Notes under the pieces: model-generated
Database searches by the model: none
The model's input: only the letters and a program-made list of their open reading frames with translations
Told to the model about the DNA's origin: nothing
Part shown: positions 33,201-39,764 of the stretch, in pieces
How positions within the stretch are numbered: the first letter of the stretch is position 1
Layout: every line of letters starts with the position of its first letter
Made by a program: the position numbers and the translations under genes
NCBI GenBank assembly: GCA_910586615.1
Contig: CAJUJP010000004.1
Location: forward strand, 80,333-141,266
DNA length: 60,934 bases
DNA from: an uncultured Lachnospiraceae bacterium
GTDB lineage: Bacteria; Bacillota; Clostridia; Lachnospirales; Lachnospiraceae
Reading direction: 5' to 3'

Positions 33201-35547
33201 GGAAAACTTTGAATTTAAGGAGGATGGTTCGGCAGAGTACATCTTTACCATACCGGAGGACAACAGGCTTGGCTATGTGGTCACAGTTGAGAATACCTCT
33301 GAGGTGAATGAGGAACAGGAACTGAACGGACAAAAACCTTACATATCGGTGCAGACGGATCTTGGTGCAGACATTGTAGTGAATCTGACAGACAGGATAT
33401 CTTCGGAAATGATCAACTGGACAACGGCACACCGGAGCATAAGACTTACAATCAGTGCGACGAATACGACACCTGCGGATCCGGCGACATCACAGCCTGG
33501 CATCAGTGCAACTGGCAGTATCCTGATCAGACCTGTGATCGTGCAGGAATTTGTCGAGGCGGCGGGTAAGATCAATCGGGGTGATGCGCCTGAGTGGTAC
33601 GCCTGCACCATACCGGAGGATGGCAGATATGTGTTTGATTATACAGTCGGCACAGATCAGGACAAGAGCGGTGTGGAGGTGAACTGGTACAGGAAATCAG
33701 CTAATGGAGCAAGAGGAGCGCAGGTTTACACAGAGGATTATCTGACCAAAGGACAGGAACTTTATGTCATTGTAAAACCGAAAAGGTCAATTGCCGAAGA
33801 GGGCGTGGACGTGACGCTTAAGACACCGGCGCTGATTCCGGCCACTGCCCTGACACTCACCGACGGGAAAGCCGAGGTGGAAGTGACAGAGGAAATGCTT
33901 GCCCAGGGTGTTGTATACTACACACTTACAGCGCCTGCATATGCCAGATACATTCTGGAAGGTTATGGGGAAATCAAGAGGTATGTTCCAGTAAAGGATC
34001 AGTACGGAAACTTGTCAGACAAATGGAATAACAGAGAAACACTTGAAAAGGATGAGCAGATTCTGATCAAAGTAAAGAAGGCAGGTAAGCTTACCATAAC
34101 GTCCGATTTCATTACAAAGCTGACACTGGATCAGATGTCGGAGGAAATCACCATCGGGAAGAATGAAACGGCGATGTTTTCACTGAATATTTTCGAAAGT
34201 GGATACTATGATTTCAAAATAAGTGATGCAAATGGACTTAGAACGGATATTAACAGTGAGGAGAAGTTGTATGAAGATACTTCGGGCAGATGTTATTCCG
34301 TAGCGTATATAGATAAAGAAAAATGTAAAGGCTGCTTTATTTTCACGGTATCTAATCCCGGTGAGGAAGCAGCAGTACTTGCAGTAACGGCCGGCAAGCT
34401 GGAACCTGTCAGTCTGAAGCTGGGGACAACAGATCTTCCGGTTTCAAAAGACAGGATCACAGTGACGGAATTTCATGTGCCGGAGGATTACTGGTATACC
34501 TTCGAATGCAGTGAGGGAAGCAGGCTGTCCCGGGGGCAATATTTAATCGGAAGCCCGGTGTTCTGGGAGAAGAGCGCAGAAGGAGACAGGGGAGTAGCAA
34601 ATGCAATGGAATATACTGGCGCCGAGATGACGGATACGGCACAGATAACTATCTCGAAGCTGGAAGTCGAGCCTGTAAGCGGAGATACCATCCCGCTGTC
34701 TCTTGAGTCCGGCGAACAGAAATGGTATGCCTACAGCACTACGGTAACAGGCCGCTATACTTTTACAGCACCGGACAAGGTGAGTCTGTGGTTTTGCAGG
34801 AGCCTGAGCAAAAAAAGCGGATCTGATGATACTTCTCCGGGAGTGAAAGCCGATACAGTTCTGTATATCAGGGCGTCTAACGGTTCGGCGCAGAAGCTTG
34901 AAGGAGATGGAGCCAATATTACGATTACCTGCGAGGAAGCAGAAGAACTGCAGGTGGATGTACCTTTCAGTGTTGCACAGGGAACGGAGAAATATTTAAC
35001 GTTTAAAGCCCCTGAAGATGGCTTCTATTCGATTGATTCCGTCAATGATTCTGCAAATGCAGACTGCCTTTTCTATGGCAGGAATGACTGGAATGGAGGT
35101 TATCAATCCGGCAGTGGACCATATTTCATGGCGAAAGGCGTTGTTGTATATTTCAAGGTATCCGGAAGCGTCGGGGATGCAGAAATGAAGATCAGCAAGA
35201 CGCAGGAGGCGGAGGCTGTCGGGTATGTGGCTGCAGATGCCGGTTATCAGTGGCTTACGTTTACGGCGCCGGCTGACGGAGCATATACCTTTGCTTCTAC
35301 GAATCAGTCTGGCGATCCAAAAGCGTGGTTTTTTAGAAACATGGACGTAGGTGACGATGCGAATGAAAGTACTTTAGATAGAATTTCGAGGGCGAACGGA
35401 TATGGATATGATGATAACAGCGGCGAACCTGCTCGTAATTTTTTGAAAGCAATCAATCTGACGGCCGGCGAGACAGTATATATTGCTGTCGGGCATTGTT
35501 ATCTTAGTACCCCGGTTTCGTGTGATGTATACGTTATATATGAATAG
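24271..35547 (+). CDS. Giant secreted surface protein (about 3,758 aa) with Ig-like, Fn3-like and tandem beta-sandwich repeats
   Basis: The start is the ATG at 24271, seven bases after GGAAGGAG. A signal peptide ends near TALASE. A Thr/Gly/Asp-rich spacer follows with six 12-aa tandem repeats, then a long region of weakly similar beta domains (to about 28900). A BIG2-like segment near 28890-29180, an Fn3-like segment near 30430-30790 (LDPVKGLKAVYTDDKHITL) and a further BIG2-like domain near 30850-31110 (WKSSNTKVASVKPNQG) come next. From about 31200 to the end there are about 14 repeats of roughly 100 aa, each with a W/YxxFTAPxxGxYxF motif, resembling PPC-type beta-sandwiches. No catalytic motif, LPxTG or SLH anchor was recognised. 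An adhesin or matrix role is inferred from architecture only. Confidence 0.88.
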   Translation: MLKRNLLKRVLPIALSFAMAFQSVPMTALASEIPSANFDAESTVVSVEDHEGGTDMNPPAGTEDGTDTNVPAGGEGGTGTNPSVGGEDGTDTNASVGAEADTDTNPPAGTDDGTDTDSVTGTENGTEAGSNNGTNTDTDTEPATGTNTDTGAESEPAAGTEADTAEPGQDTQISAIPTKIIVDPSNLYLPEGFRRESGENRLTYSIMYGEIDEYGDTIDFRDVIDSVKYAAAIEIDGTGKPALKDDYLILEWKEVQKAGDGTEILTAMTEVPRHVGSYALHLQTRETEGICGVAEYNVYFNITPRKLELALGGSAEEETELLTVKAGSRIVDFKKAVEDACVLTDGTDEFNGLQYHITVKVYKDGDADASAETTDIFFNRDGDYRVGIEVTLDDVSNGSYEVSGRECLIHFDGLLRTRVDVEIRNPGSEIVKTYEKNKTYKTSEIAEEFGLSFEVKAESKDNQGSTIYVPLGDDVADADRQAIPKWYKKELNKDSNGNPIISDFPTQAEVDGITRFYQGNALYTLMEEESLGEVGEYYLVYVFEGVNGRYEKSHSDPVKVTIDPVEVILVPTKVAELNTGMTNLALKKALAEVESELRKPDAADAALAGAEKSDAPFTDKDFYGVSYEDTTVTQYYSPVFELVRQKRTRLPEAQWPANATEEQKWSAWVFEKVETGKDADAADLKLSDDTAEYKYYIRFTGQKAVYAANGSKTSERPVTEATDAANCNYKVKTDSYTLDHEKNMLEVSPGKAAETSIDVSAIIASFNKTHGKGGSGLTADDPAWMIYDADAALFADKAAYKKAVVTGTDIKDTHKDLTYTWQSSGEVDLYDQIIHMEKNEDETDEAFAARKEEAVKELESTFRSNVISPIPQDAGLYRLHITYQDNALVPVNGPAAGDAYFLIKKQELMLVADMQYAKYGDDVREFTKNGYRMFALPDNDESRLDLAAAEPLNWLVSDPDDLEWQAVNLKKNADGSDTAEWERSSGIFVKNDTHPYVYKAAVWFDDWYADDYNGDILDTNGNKVTNKAGKQLRWGNYTTRNRASWDAENGEYRHHMKVGEGFGDIRFDAAEIEVVVDRSKLFTGKIYDGKPIADRLPEGFIKLTDKASGEEIPATELKVNGEPQDGVDTVRVEWVWTDTYYGNIVPTGEIKYGGTYRLAANFEGNDTYGPIADRGNSWVELADKAGQVFEFEIKPLEVEITPVLKDEVTAGEPASEMLENWHVKARATDPARKIPDGTDGSSDDRWLFARGSGSRWNAIAGYEQSYTDSYPILGNGDGVAGEEFEAVYYEDTSRISAYTKIRYGREYKVMFGNGDDLYAQYELSYKLTHKAASLADVIRGDAKAEATPFFKNTIDNNTKDGSVSVHTEKDADGTHMIIPREGIPFVYDGYEFQGWVLRDNSTHSLREWKTVKKDLITGEEIPLNKNYIAVNIISPSEFDREFDKDYDFATNNFVYGNSIKSAGGYVLTTFGNYLDGVNRYFITVLFPVELDQDGKVIDPEKKFSVTWEKGYTENFNLNLTNAKVEANLKEASAPKALAFNGVQPKMAVGEEQQLDVKITKQHLGDVVWIRYRLAGGATSNEYASINPETGRITALATNNGKPAAVNVEAYPVRLGADGKTFVEITGKGVKVAKAKVTVTEVTAPVIKKVIPTDVSAEVQFTRVDNGYRGELYVVKLENKKDANKWKATDFETAIGKMKNGQWQGTFAVSPMYFAGTRGYSETLKICRQKITSLESGAYVVYVRNVSAVRTLADGSKVTESAAGTVKTFETTRLQVKGLTPYFEVEAEKTKQNPVRYYNGKDASDGYMVELGDKSAQLMVNGWFPAKPLDAAADLTERTQLPLSLKTAEKILGIKLTDKYLDPKLSYYVTDDGSLSLDGKNKLINPSKYAVISNKGKLTFKGVDRDGAVTVYVWVRADNGILSQCRLTITARPDTLTTKKVKTMKVGDGIRLADYLEYRQGKAKIPYYWSSNIEITNREELEKAGFRIYQAADSGESHPSVEGRLRAGEYIIIAVKDGGKCDLKFKDQLWKTGLDEKVQTEEKALSLTTAKLDPVKGLKAVYTDDKHITLNFTHGGHPEAFDIEVKDARGGIVYKRLAYREQAMKNTVYASAEAWLQNQQRAILSQFKYFEKTKTYAYTIYTEKLMRLSSYTISVTPVYEGESAVKPASAKAKTTDIPASYGNGDITNPDYNYSGISIGSLTTYLTSGNTYTLTADGVQNLAKIRGTDTLTWKSSNTKVASVKPNQGTYSATLKAVQQGRTTITVTSKVTKKTIARYHVAVKAVGNGSGYGGDYENGGGYQEFYDSFIKTVDPYYAGRIEVLTVSNPVEVTEEDLLMRDNDWKNSERTWVQFTAPSYGEYTFDCVNASGTFSHLYNIYYSNAAETDSSGRFSGTRTLRLEEGQKIYFKVADTFKLYVKNYTDFTKLTVSCTKDRPLKVGAKAVWVSFTAPEENYYTFHGSIEQYEQDGRQIYPVDNSLGMKAGETVFLKVRAGSELYVTRREAAGTLTTGGDGVNMTFHKDNAEDTQYVSFRADVTGDYSFTYSPSDRIGVEFLAVDGDTKYADGGAVLARRSVMEDPAEPEAPAEPAKQTVRLFIEGGETVMIAVRALNPEEITDDAKKIVATIKVVSSEVKALEGRQTVEKGTSQTFEFTIPDDTTAANYAVGATDGAAVAWYYSKTKKETGNSWESDTELAEISGIAANGHSFTVEKGKVTEPVLTGKKSLIAGDRIYIKVTADVAADSVVTLTRTVGNKTFDGSNPADIELETGDGAAQWYTFTAEKDGYYKFYAKVTTTPAESAADAQSVMIEHVDKVFSDDVSYDPYIGLYGGNGVMTSAVRKLTAGSYVFRVAATSAAAENVKTTVALSVKEIVPTAIVKGDTPVAMAADEEKYYSFQAATNDRYLIQWVPDAESGAAVAYYTTGGLDHEFDGMFDEATPVTVDSPTDTCFIKIVSTGDRAVSGKLQVTVDEKRFLISGKVENFEFKEDGSAEYIFTIPEDNRLGYVVTVENTSEVNEEQELNGQKPYISVQTDLGADIVVNLTDRISSEMINWTTAHRSIRLTISATNTTPADPATSQPGISATGSILIRPVIVQEFVEAAGKINRGDAPEWYACTIPEDGRYVFDYTVGTDQDKSGVEVNWYRKSANGARGAQVYTEDYLTKGQELYVIVKPKRSIAEEGVDVTLKTPALIPATALTLTDGKAEVEVTEEMLAQGVVYYTLTAPAYARYILEGYGEIKRYVPVKDQYGNLSDKWNNRETLEKDEQILIKVKKAGKLTITSDFITKLTLDQMSEEITIGKNETAMFSLNIFESGYYDFKISDANGLRTDINSEEKLYEDTSGRCYSVAYIDKEKCKGCFIFTVSNPGEEAAVLAVTAGKLEPVSLKLGTTDLPVSKDRITVTEFHVPEDYWYTFECSEGSRLSRGQYLIGSPVFWEKSAEGDRGVANAMEYTGAEMTDTAQITISKLEVEPVSGDTIPLSLESGEQKWYAYSTTVTGRYTFTAPDKVSLWFCRSLSKKSGSDDTSPGVKADTVLYIRASNGSAQKLEGDGANITITCEEAEELQVDVPFSVAQGTEKYLTFKAPEDGFYSIDSVNDSANADCLFYGRNDWNGGYQSGSGPYFMAKGVVVYFKVSGSVGDAEMKISKTQEAEAVGYVAADAGYQWLTFTAPADGAYTFASTNQSGDPKAWFFRNMDVGDDANESTLDRISRANGYGYDDNSGEPARNFLKAINLTAGETVYIAVGHCYLSTPVSCDVYVIYE
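24427..24642 (+). repeat. Tandem 36-bp repeats in the giant protein gene
   Basis: Six units starting at 24427, 24463, 24499, 24535, 24571 and 24607 encode variants of GTDTNPPAGTED. The first (GTDMNPPAGTED) is one base-class different. Length changes would stay in frame. Confidence 0.8.
31200..35540 (+). repeat. About 14 tandem beta-sandwich-like protein repeats (PPC-like)
   Basis: The signature aromatic motif recurs at approximately 31308, 31591, 31845, 32203, 32583, 32935, 33235, 33594, 33913, 34170, 34467, 34720, 34988 and 35247. Examples are WVQFTAPSYGEYTF, WVSFTAPEENYYTF, WYTFTAEKDGYYKF, YLTFKAPEDGFYSI and WLTFTAPADGAYTF. Most are followed about 40-60 residues later by a GetVFLKV/GQKIYFKV strand. 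The assignment to the prepeptidase C-terminal fold is by pattern only. Confidence 0.7.
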
Positions 35548-35630
35548 CGTCAGGCCGGCAGGATCAGTTCTGCGTTTTGGTGACTGACAGGGAGAAAGCG
35601 CAGGATATAAAACAGCAGTAAAACAATACA

Positions 35631-35672
35631 GACAGAGCGGCGGAATATTTTTCTGCGGCTCTGTCTTTTTTG
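35631..35672 (+). terminator. Terminator after the giant protein gene
   Basis: GACAGAGC at 35631-35638 pairs with GCTCTGTC at 35658-35665, followed by TTTTTT. Confidence 0.85.
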
Positions 35673-35793
35673 GGGTATGGGACTGGTTGTGATTTCATAA
35701 CGAATACCGGAATTTGAAGTGTTTGACACAAAGCTGGATGAAACGTATAATGAAACAAGCATAATTCGGGGCAGTACAGAAACGGAGAAAATC

Positions 35794-36777
35794 ATGAAGT
35801 GGACAAAATTCAGAATTAAGACGATCACAGATGCAGAAGACATTATTATCAGCACGCTCTATGACATTGGTTTGGAGGGTGCGCAGATTGAAGATAAGAT
35901 ACCTCTTACGGCGCTTGAGAAAGAGCAGATGTTTGTGGATATCCTGCCGGACGGGCCGGAGGATGACGGAATCGCTTATCTCAGCTTTTTTGTGGAGCAG
36001 AAAGAGGACGGCAGTCTGGAAGTGAACGGCGTGACTGTGAGTCAGGAGACGATTGTTGCACAGATCACACAGGAACTGGACGAACTGCGCTTTTTCATGG
36101 AGATTGGTGAAGGCAGTATCACAGTGACGGAAACAGAGGACATTGACTGGATCAATAACTGGAAGCAGTATTTTCATCAGTTTTACATAGATGATCTTCT
36201 GGTCATTCCCTCCTGGGAAGAGGTGCGGGAGGAGGACCGGGACAAGAAGATACTGCACATTGATCCCGGAACTGCGTTCGGGACAGGAATGCATGAGACG
36301 ACCCAGCTATGTATCCGTCAGATCAAAAAGTATCTTACGGCTGAGACGGAACTGCTGGATGTCGGCACGGGCAGCGGCATACTGGCGATTCTTGCGCTGA
36401 TGTACGGGGCGAAGCACGCGGTGGGGACAGACCTGGATCCTTGTGCGGTGGAAGCGGTGGCCCAGAATATGGAGGCCAACGACATTGCAAAAGAGTCTTT
36501 CGACATGATGATCGGAAATATCATCACAGACAAGGAAGTACAGGACCGGGTGGGATATGAGTGCTATGATATTGTAGTGGCCAATATTCTGGCTGACGTG
36601 CTAGTACCGCTTACTCCGGTGATCACACACCAGTTGAAAAAGGGCGGCATCTACATCACTTCCGGTATTATCGACACGAAGGAAGAAACTGTGCGTCAGG
36701 CTGTGGAAGAGGCCGGGCTGGCCATCGTGGAAGTGACGCACCAGGGCGAGTGGGTGTCGGTCACGGCACGGAAATAG
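35794..36777 (+). CDS. prmA: Ribosomal protein L11 methyltransferase PrmA
   Basis: 327-aa SAM-dependent methyltransferase that methylates ribosomal protein L11. I chose the ATG at 35794 (MKWTKFRIKT), preceded by CGGAG; the open frame extends upstream to 35719 without a good site. The N-terminal ferredoxin-like substrate domain is followed by the catalytic domain with LHIDPGTAFGTGMHETT (Asp157 onward), the SAM motif DVGTGSG (189-195), TDLDPCAVEA and the substrate motif VVANILADVL. In Firmicutes prmA and rsmE normally follow dnaJ; here about 25 kb of other genes intervene. Confidence 0.97.
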   Translation: MKWTKFRIKTITDAEDIIISTLYDIGLEGAQIEDKIPLTALEKEQMFVDILPDGPEDDGIAYLSFFVEQKEDGSLEVNGVTVSQETIVAQITQELDELRFFMEIGEGSITVTETEDIDWINNWKQYFHQFYIDDLLVIPSWEEVREEDRDKKILHIDPGTAFGTGMHETTQLCIRQIKKYLTAETELLDVGTGSGILAILALMYGAKHAVGTDLDPCAVEAVAQNMEANDIAKESFDMMIGNIITDKEVQDRVGYECYDIVVANILADVLVPLTPVITHQLKKGGIYITSGIIDTKEETVRQAVEEAGLAIVEVTHQGEWVSVTARK

Positions 36778-36923
36778 CATAAAAGTACAGCGGTAAACGC
36801 ACGGGAAACAATATACGTGCACAGGCAGTACGGGTAGTGCATAAAAGTGCAGGAAGCGCACGGACAGAAACCAGCGTACAGACAATAATAACAAAGAAAC
36901 AATAATCGACACGGACAGGGAAG

Positions 36924-37475
36924 ATGAACAAATTAATCAGGAATGAAAAAGCGGGAAAATGGAGCAGTGCTGCGGGATTTCTTGCCATACTCTGGATGGG
37001 TGTGATTTTCTTTTTTTCTGCACAGGCAGATGAAGAATCCACTGCGGTGAGCGGAGGTGTCAGTTACCGTCTTGTAGGCATTACAAGGTTGTTTTTGCGC
37101 CTTAATATTGATGAAGAACAGATCAGAGAGATTGTGAATGCTATTGAAGGATTTGTCAGAAAGAGTGCACATATGGCGGAGTTTGCTGTTCTGGCAGTGC
37201 TGCTTTATCTCTGGATCGACAGATGGAAGGTCGTTCGTGCGCAGCGGGCATGTGCGGCAGTGATTTTTGCGGCGCTTTATGCATGCAGCGATGAGATCCA
37301 TCAGTTGTTTGTACCGGGTAGAGCAGGACGGATTTTTGATGTAATGCTGGACAGTCTTGGAGCACTGACGGGCATGGTACTGTTTCTTCTGCTGGAACAG
37401 ATCGTGATGCTGATCCGCCGTAGAAAACATAAGGCTGACCGGCCTGCGGATGCATCGGAGGCTGACCGGGATTGA
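36924..37475 (+). CDS. VanZ-like family membrane protein
   Basis: 183-aa integral membrane protein with about four hydrophobic helices. The VanZ-family signatures are present: IFFFSAQ after the first helix, RKSAHMAEFAVLAVLL, and SDEIHQLFVPGRAGRIFDVMLDSLGALTG. Members of this family often stand alone and have no resistance role; VanZ itself contributes to teicoplanin resistance. A basic tail (RRRKHKADRPADA) ends the protein. It lies between prmA and rsmE, about 146 bp after prmA, with no terminator seen between, so it may belong to the same transcript. Function unknown. Confidence 0.9.
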   Translation: MNKLIRNEKAGKWSSAAGFLAILWMGVIFFFSAQADEESTAVSGGVSYRLVGITRLFLRLNIDEEQIREIVNAIEGFVRKSAHMAEFAVLAVLLYLWIDRWKVVRAQRACAAVIFAALYACSDEIHQLFVPGRAGRIFDVMLDSLGALTGMVLFLLLEQIVMLIRRRKHKADRPADASEADRD

Positions 37476-37595
37476 CAGAGAAGGACAGAGGCGGCAGAGC
37501 CACAGGGAAGCAAAGGGGATAAGAAGGAAAAAGAACGGATCAGTCCGGGCGGTAACGACATCGCACAACATGAAGAAAGGTACAGGTACACGAGA

Positions 37596-38336
37596 ATGTA
37601 TCAGTTTTTTGTGGAACCGTCACAGATACAGGATAAAAGGATCGTGATTACAGGCAGTGATGTGAACCATATTAAAAACGTGCTGCGCATGAAAATCGGG
37701 GAAGAAATTGCGGTCAGCAACGGAGTTGACAACCGGGAATACCGCTGCGGTATAGAAGAATTTACAGAGGGGGAAGTGATCTGCAGCCTTCGTTTTATCA
37801 AGGAAGAAGGTATGGAACTGCCCTCCCGGATCTATCTTTTTCAAGGGCTTCCGAAGGCAGACAAAATGGAACTGATCGTGCAGAAAGCGGTGGAACTTGG
37901 CGTATATGAGGTGATACCTGTGGCGGCGAAGCGGTGTGTGGTGAAGCTGGATGAGAAAAAGGCAGCAGCGAAGACCGGCAGATGGCGGGGTATTGCGGAA
38001 GCAGCGGCAAAGCAGAGTAAAAGAGGTGTGATTCCGAAGGTACATTCTGTCATGACCATGAAGGAGGCAGCTGCATATGCGCAGAGTATGGATGTGCGGT
38101 TGATTCCCTATGAACTTGCACAGGATATGAAGCACACAAAGGAGTTGATTGGCGGGGTAAAGCCGGGACAGAGTGTGGCAGTCTTTATCGGGCCGGAGGG
38201 TGGCTTTGAGGAAAGTGAAGTACAGGCGGCTTTGGAGGCAGGCATAGAACCTGTCACGCTGGGACGGCGGATTCTGCGGACAGAGACGGCCGGGCTTACT
38301 GTCCTGTCATGGCTGATGTATCAATTAGAATCTTAG
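37596..38336 (+). CDS. rsmE: 16S rRNA (uracil(1498)-N3)-methyltransferase RsmE
   Basis: 246-aa SPOUT-class methyltransferase that methylates U1498 of 16S rRNA. Residues 1-70 form the PUA-like RNA-binding domain, including ITGSDVNHIKNVLRMKIGEEI. The SPOUT domain follows with LFQGLPKADKMELIVQKAVELGV, and the trefoil-knot SAM site VFIGPEGGFEESEV followed by LGRRILRTETAGLTVLSW. The start ATG is preceded by GAAAGG. It is usually paired with prmA, as it nearly is here. Confidence 0.97.
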   Translation: MYQFFVEPSQIQDKRIVITGSDVNHIKNVLRMKIGEEIAVSNGVDNREYRCGIEEFTEGEVICSLRFIKEEGMELPSRIYLFQGLPKADKMELIVQKAVELGVYEVIPVAAKRCVVKLDEKKAAAKTGRWRGIAEAAAKQSKRGVIPKVHSVMTMKEAAAYAQSMDVRLIPYELAQDMKHTKELIGGVKPGQSVAVFIGPEGGFEESEVQAALEAGIEPVTLGRRILRTETAGLTVLSWLMYQLES

Positions 38337-38499
38337 CAACATATGATAAGATATGAAGCAGCAGTTTCGTTTATGTATATATGCTTTGTCTGTTATGTGA
38401 AACACCGTAACGGGAAGCATGAAAAATGATTGAAAGTATTGGGAAACAAGGAAAATTTGTTTTGCTGCAGGCGATAAGCGACAGAAAGGAATAACCATC

Positions 38500-39654
38500 A
38501 TGGAAGCGTATTTAGACAATTCCGCGACAACCCGATGTTTTGATGAAGTTGTCCGGTTGATGCACCAGATTATGTGTGAGGATTACGGGAATCCTTCCAG
38601 CATGCATCACAAAGGAGTAGTGGCTGAACAATACGTGAGAAACGCCAGAGAGACACTGGCCAGACTATTGAAAGTAAATGAAAAGGAGATCCTGTTTACT
38701 TCCGGCGGTACGGAAGCAGATAACATTGCACTGATCGGTACGGCCATGGCCAATCACAGGAGAGGCAGGCATCTGATCACCACTAGAATCGAACATCCGG
38801 CGGTTTTACAGCCGATGGCATATCTGGAAAACCAGGGATTTCAAGTGACTTATCTTCCGGTAGACCGGGAGGGGCGTATATCTCTGACGGATCTGGAACG
38901 TGCAATCAGACCGGACACGATTCTTGTGTCCATTATGCATACGAATAACGAGATCGGCAGTGTAGAACCGATCGCGGAAGCGGGGGCGCTGATCAAGCGC
39001 GTGAACCCGCAGACTCTTTTTCATGTGGATGCGGTGCAGGGATTCGGGAAGTTCCGGATCTATCCGGCCAAAATGCAGGTGGATATGCTTTCCGTTAGCG
39101 GCCATAAGATTCATGGGCCAAAGGGAATCGGTTTCCTTTATATCAGAGAGGGAGCGAAGGTCAATCCGATCACATACGGCGGCGGACAGCAGAAAGGAAT
39201 GCGGTCAGGCACGGAAAATGTTCCCGGAATCGCGGGTCTTGCCAGAGCGGCAGAACTTGTTTATGCTGATCTGGATCAGGATATGGAAAGAATGTACGGC
39301 TTGCGGGAAATGTTGATTCAGGGTGTCAGCAGTATCGAAGATGTGCGTGTCAACGGCTGCCCGGGAAGAGAAGGAGCGGCGCATATTGTGAGCCTTTCGG
39401 TGAGGGGCGTCAGGAGTCAGGTTCTTTTGCAGGCGCTGGAAGAACAGGGCATTTATGTATCTGCCGGCAGTGCATGTTCTTCCAATAAGCCTCAGACTTC
39501 CGCTACCCTGAAAGCCATCGGGCTGGAACGGGATTTTCTGGAGTCTACGATCCGCTTCAGTTTTTCCGTCTTTACAACGGAGGAAGAAATCCAGTATACT
39601 ATACAGGCGTTGTGTGAGGTGATCCCGGCGCTCAGGCGGTATACAAGAAGATAG
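38500..39654 (+). CDS. Cysteine desulfurase (NifS/IscS family), probable ThiI partner
   Basis: 384-aa PLP enzyme that removes sulfur from cysteine as a protein persulfide. Evidence: AYLDNSATTRCF at the N-terminus, TSGGTEADNIAL, the PLP lysine in SVSGHKIHGPKGIGF (Lys203) and the mobile-loop catalytic cysteine in SAGSACSSNKPQTS (Cys326). The start is preceded by AAAGGA. The gene lies 110 bp upstream of thiI on the same strand. In B. subtilis a dedicated desulfurase (NifZ) supplies sulfur to ThiI for 4-thiouridine in tRNA, so this protein probably does the same. A role in Fe-S assembly is possible but no iscU or sufU is nearby. Confidence 0.94.
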   Translation: MEAYLDNSATTRCFDEVVRLMHQIMCEDYGNPSSMHHKGVVAEQYVRNARETLARLLKVNEKEILFTSGGTEADNIALIGTAMANHRRGRHLITTRIEHPAVLQPMAYLENQGFQVTYLPVDREGRISLTDLERAIRPDTILVSIMHTNNEIGSVEPIAEAGALIKRVNPQTLFHVDAVQGFGKFRIYPAKMQVDMLSVSGHKIHGPKGIGFLYIREGAKVNPITYGGGQQKGMRSGTENVPGIAGLARAAELVYADLDQDMERMYGLREMLIQGVSSIEDVRVNGCPGREGAAHIVSLSVRGVRSQVLLQALEEQGIYVSAGSACSSNKPQTSATLKAIGLERDFLESTIRFSFSVFTTEEEIQYTIQALCEVIPALRRYTRR

Positions 39655-39764
39655 AGAAAAGAGAAACGTGAGGGTGCGGCAGACTTTCACCAAAGAATTG
39701 TGAAGACGGTCTTACAGCCTGAAATGTGAGGATACCGCAGGATGATATCACAGGAGGAATACAA

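Noticed and set aside
24271..35547. Sortase or SLH anchoring of the giant protein
   Set aside because: The C-terminus ends in a beta repeat (VSCDVYVIYE) with no LPxTG motif, hydrophobic tail or SLH module.
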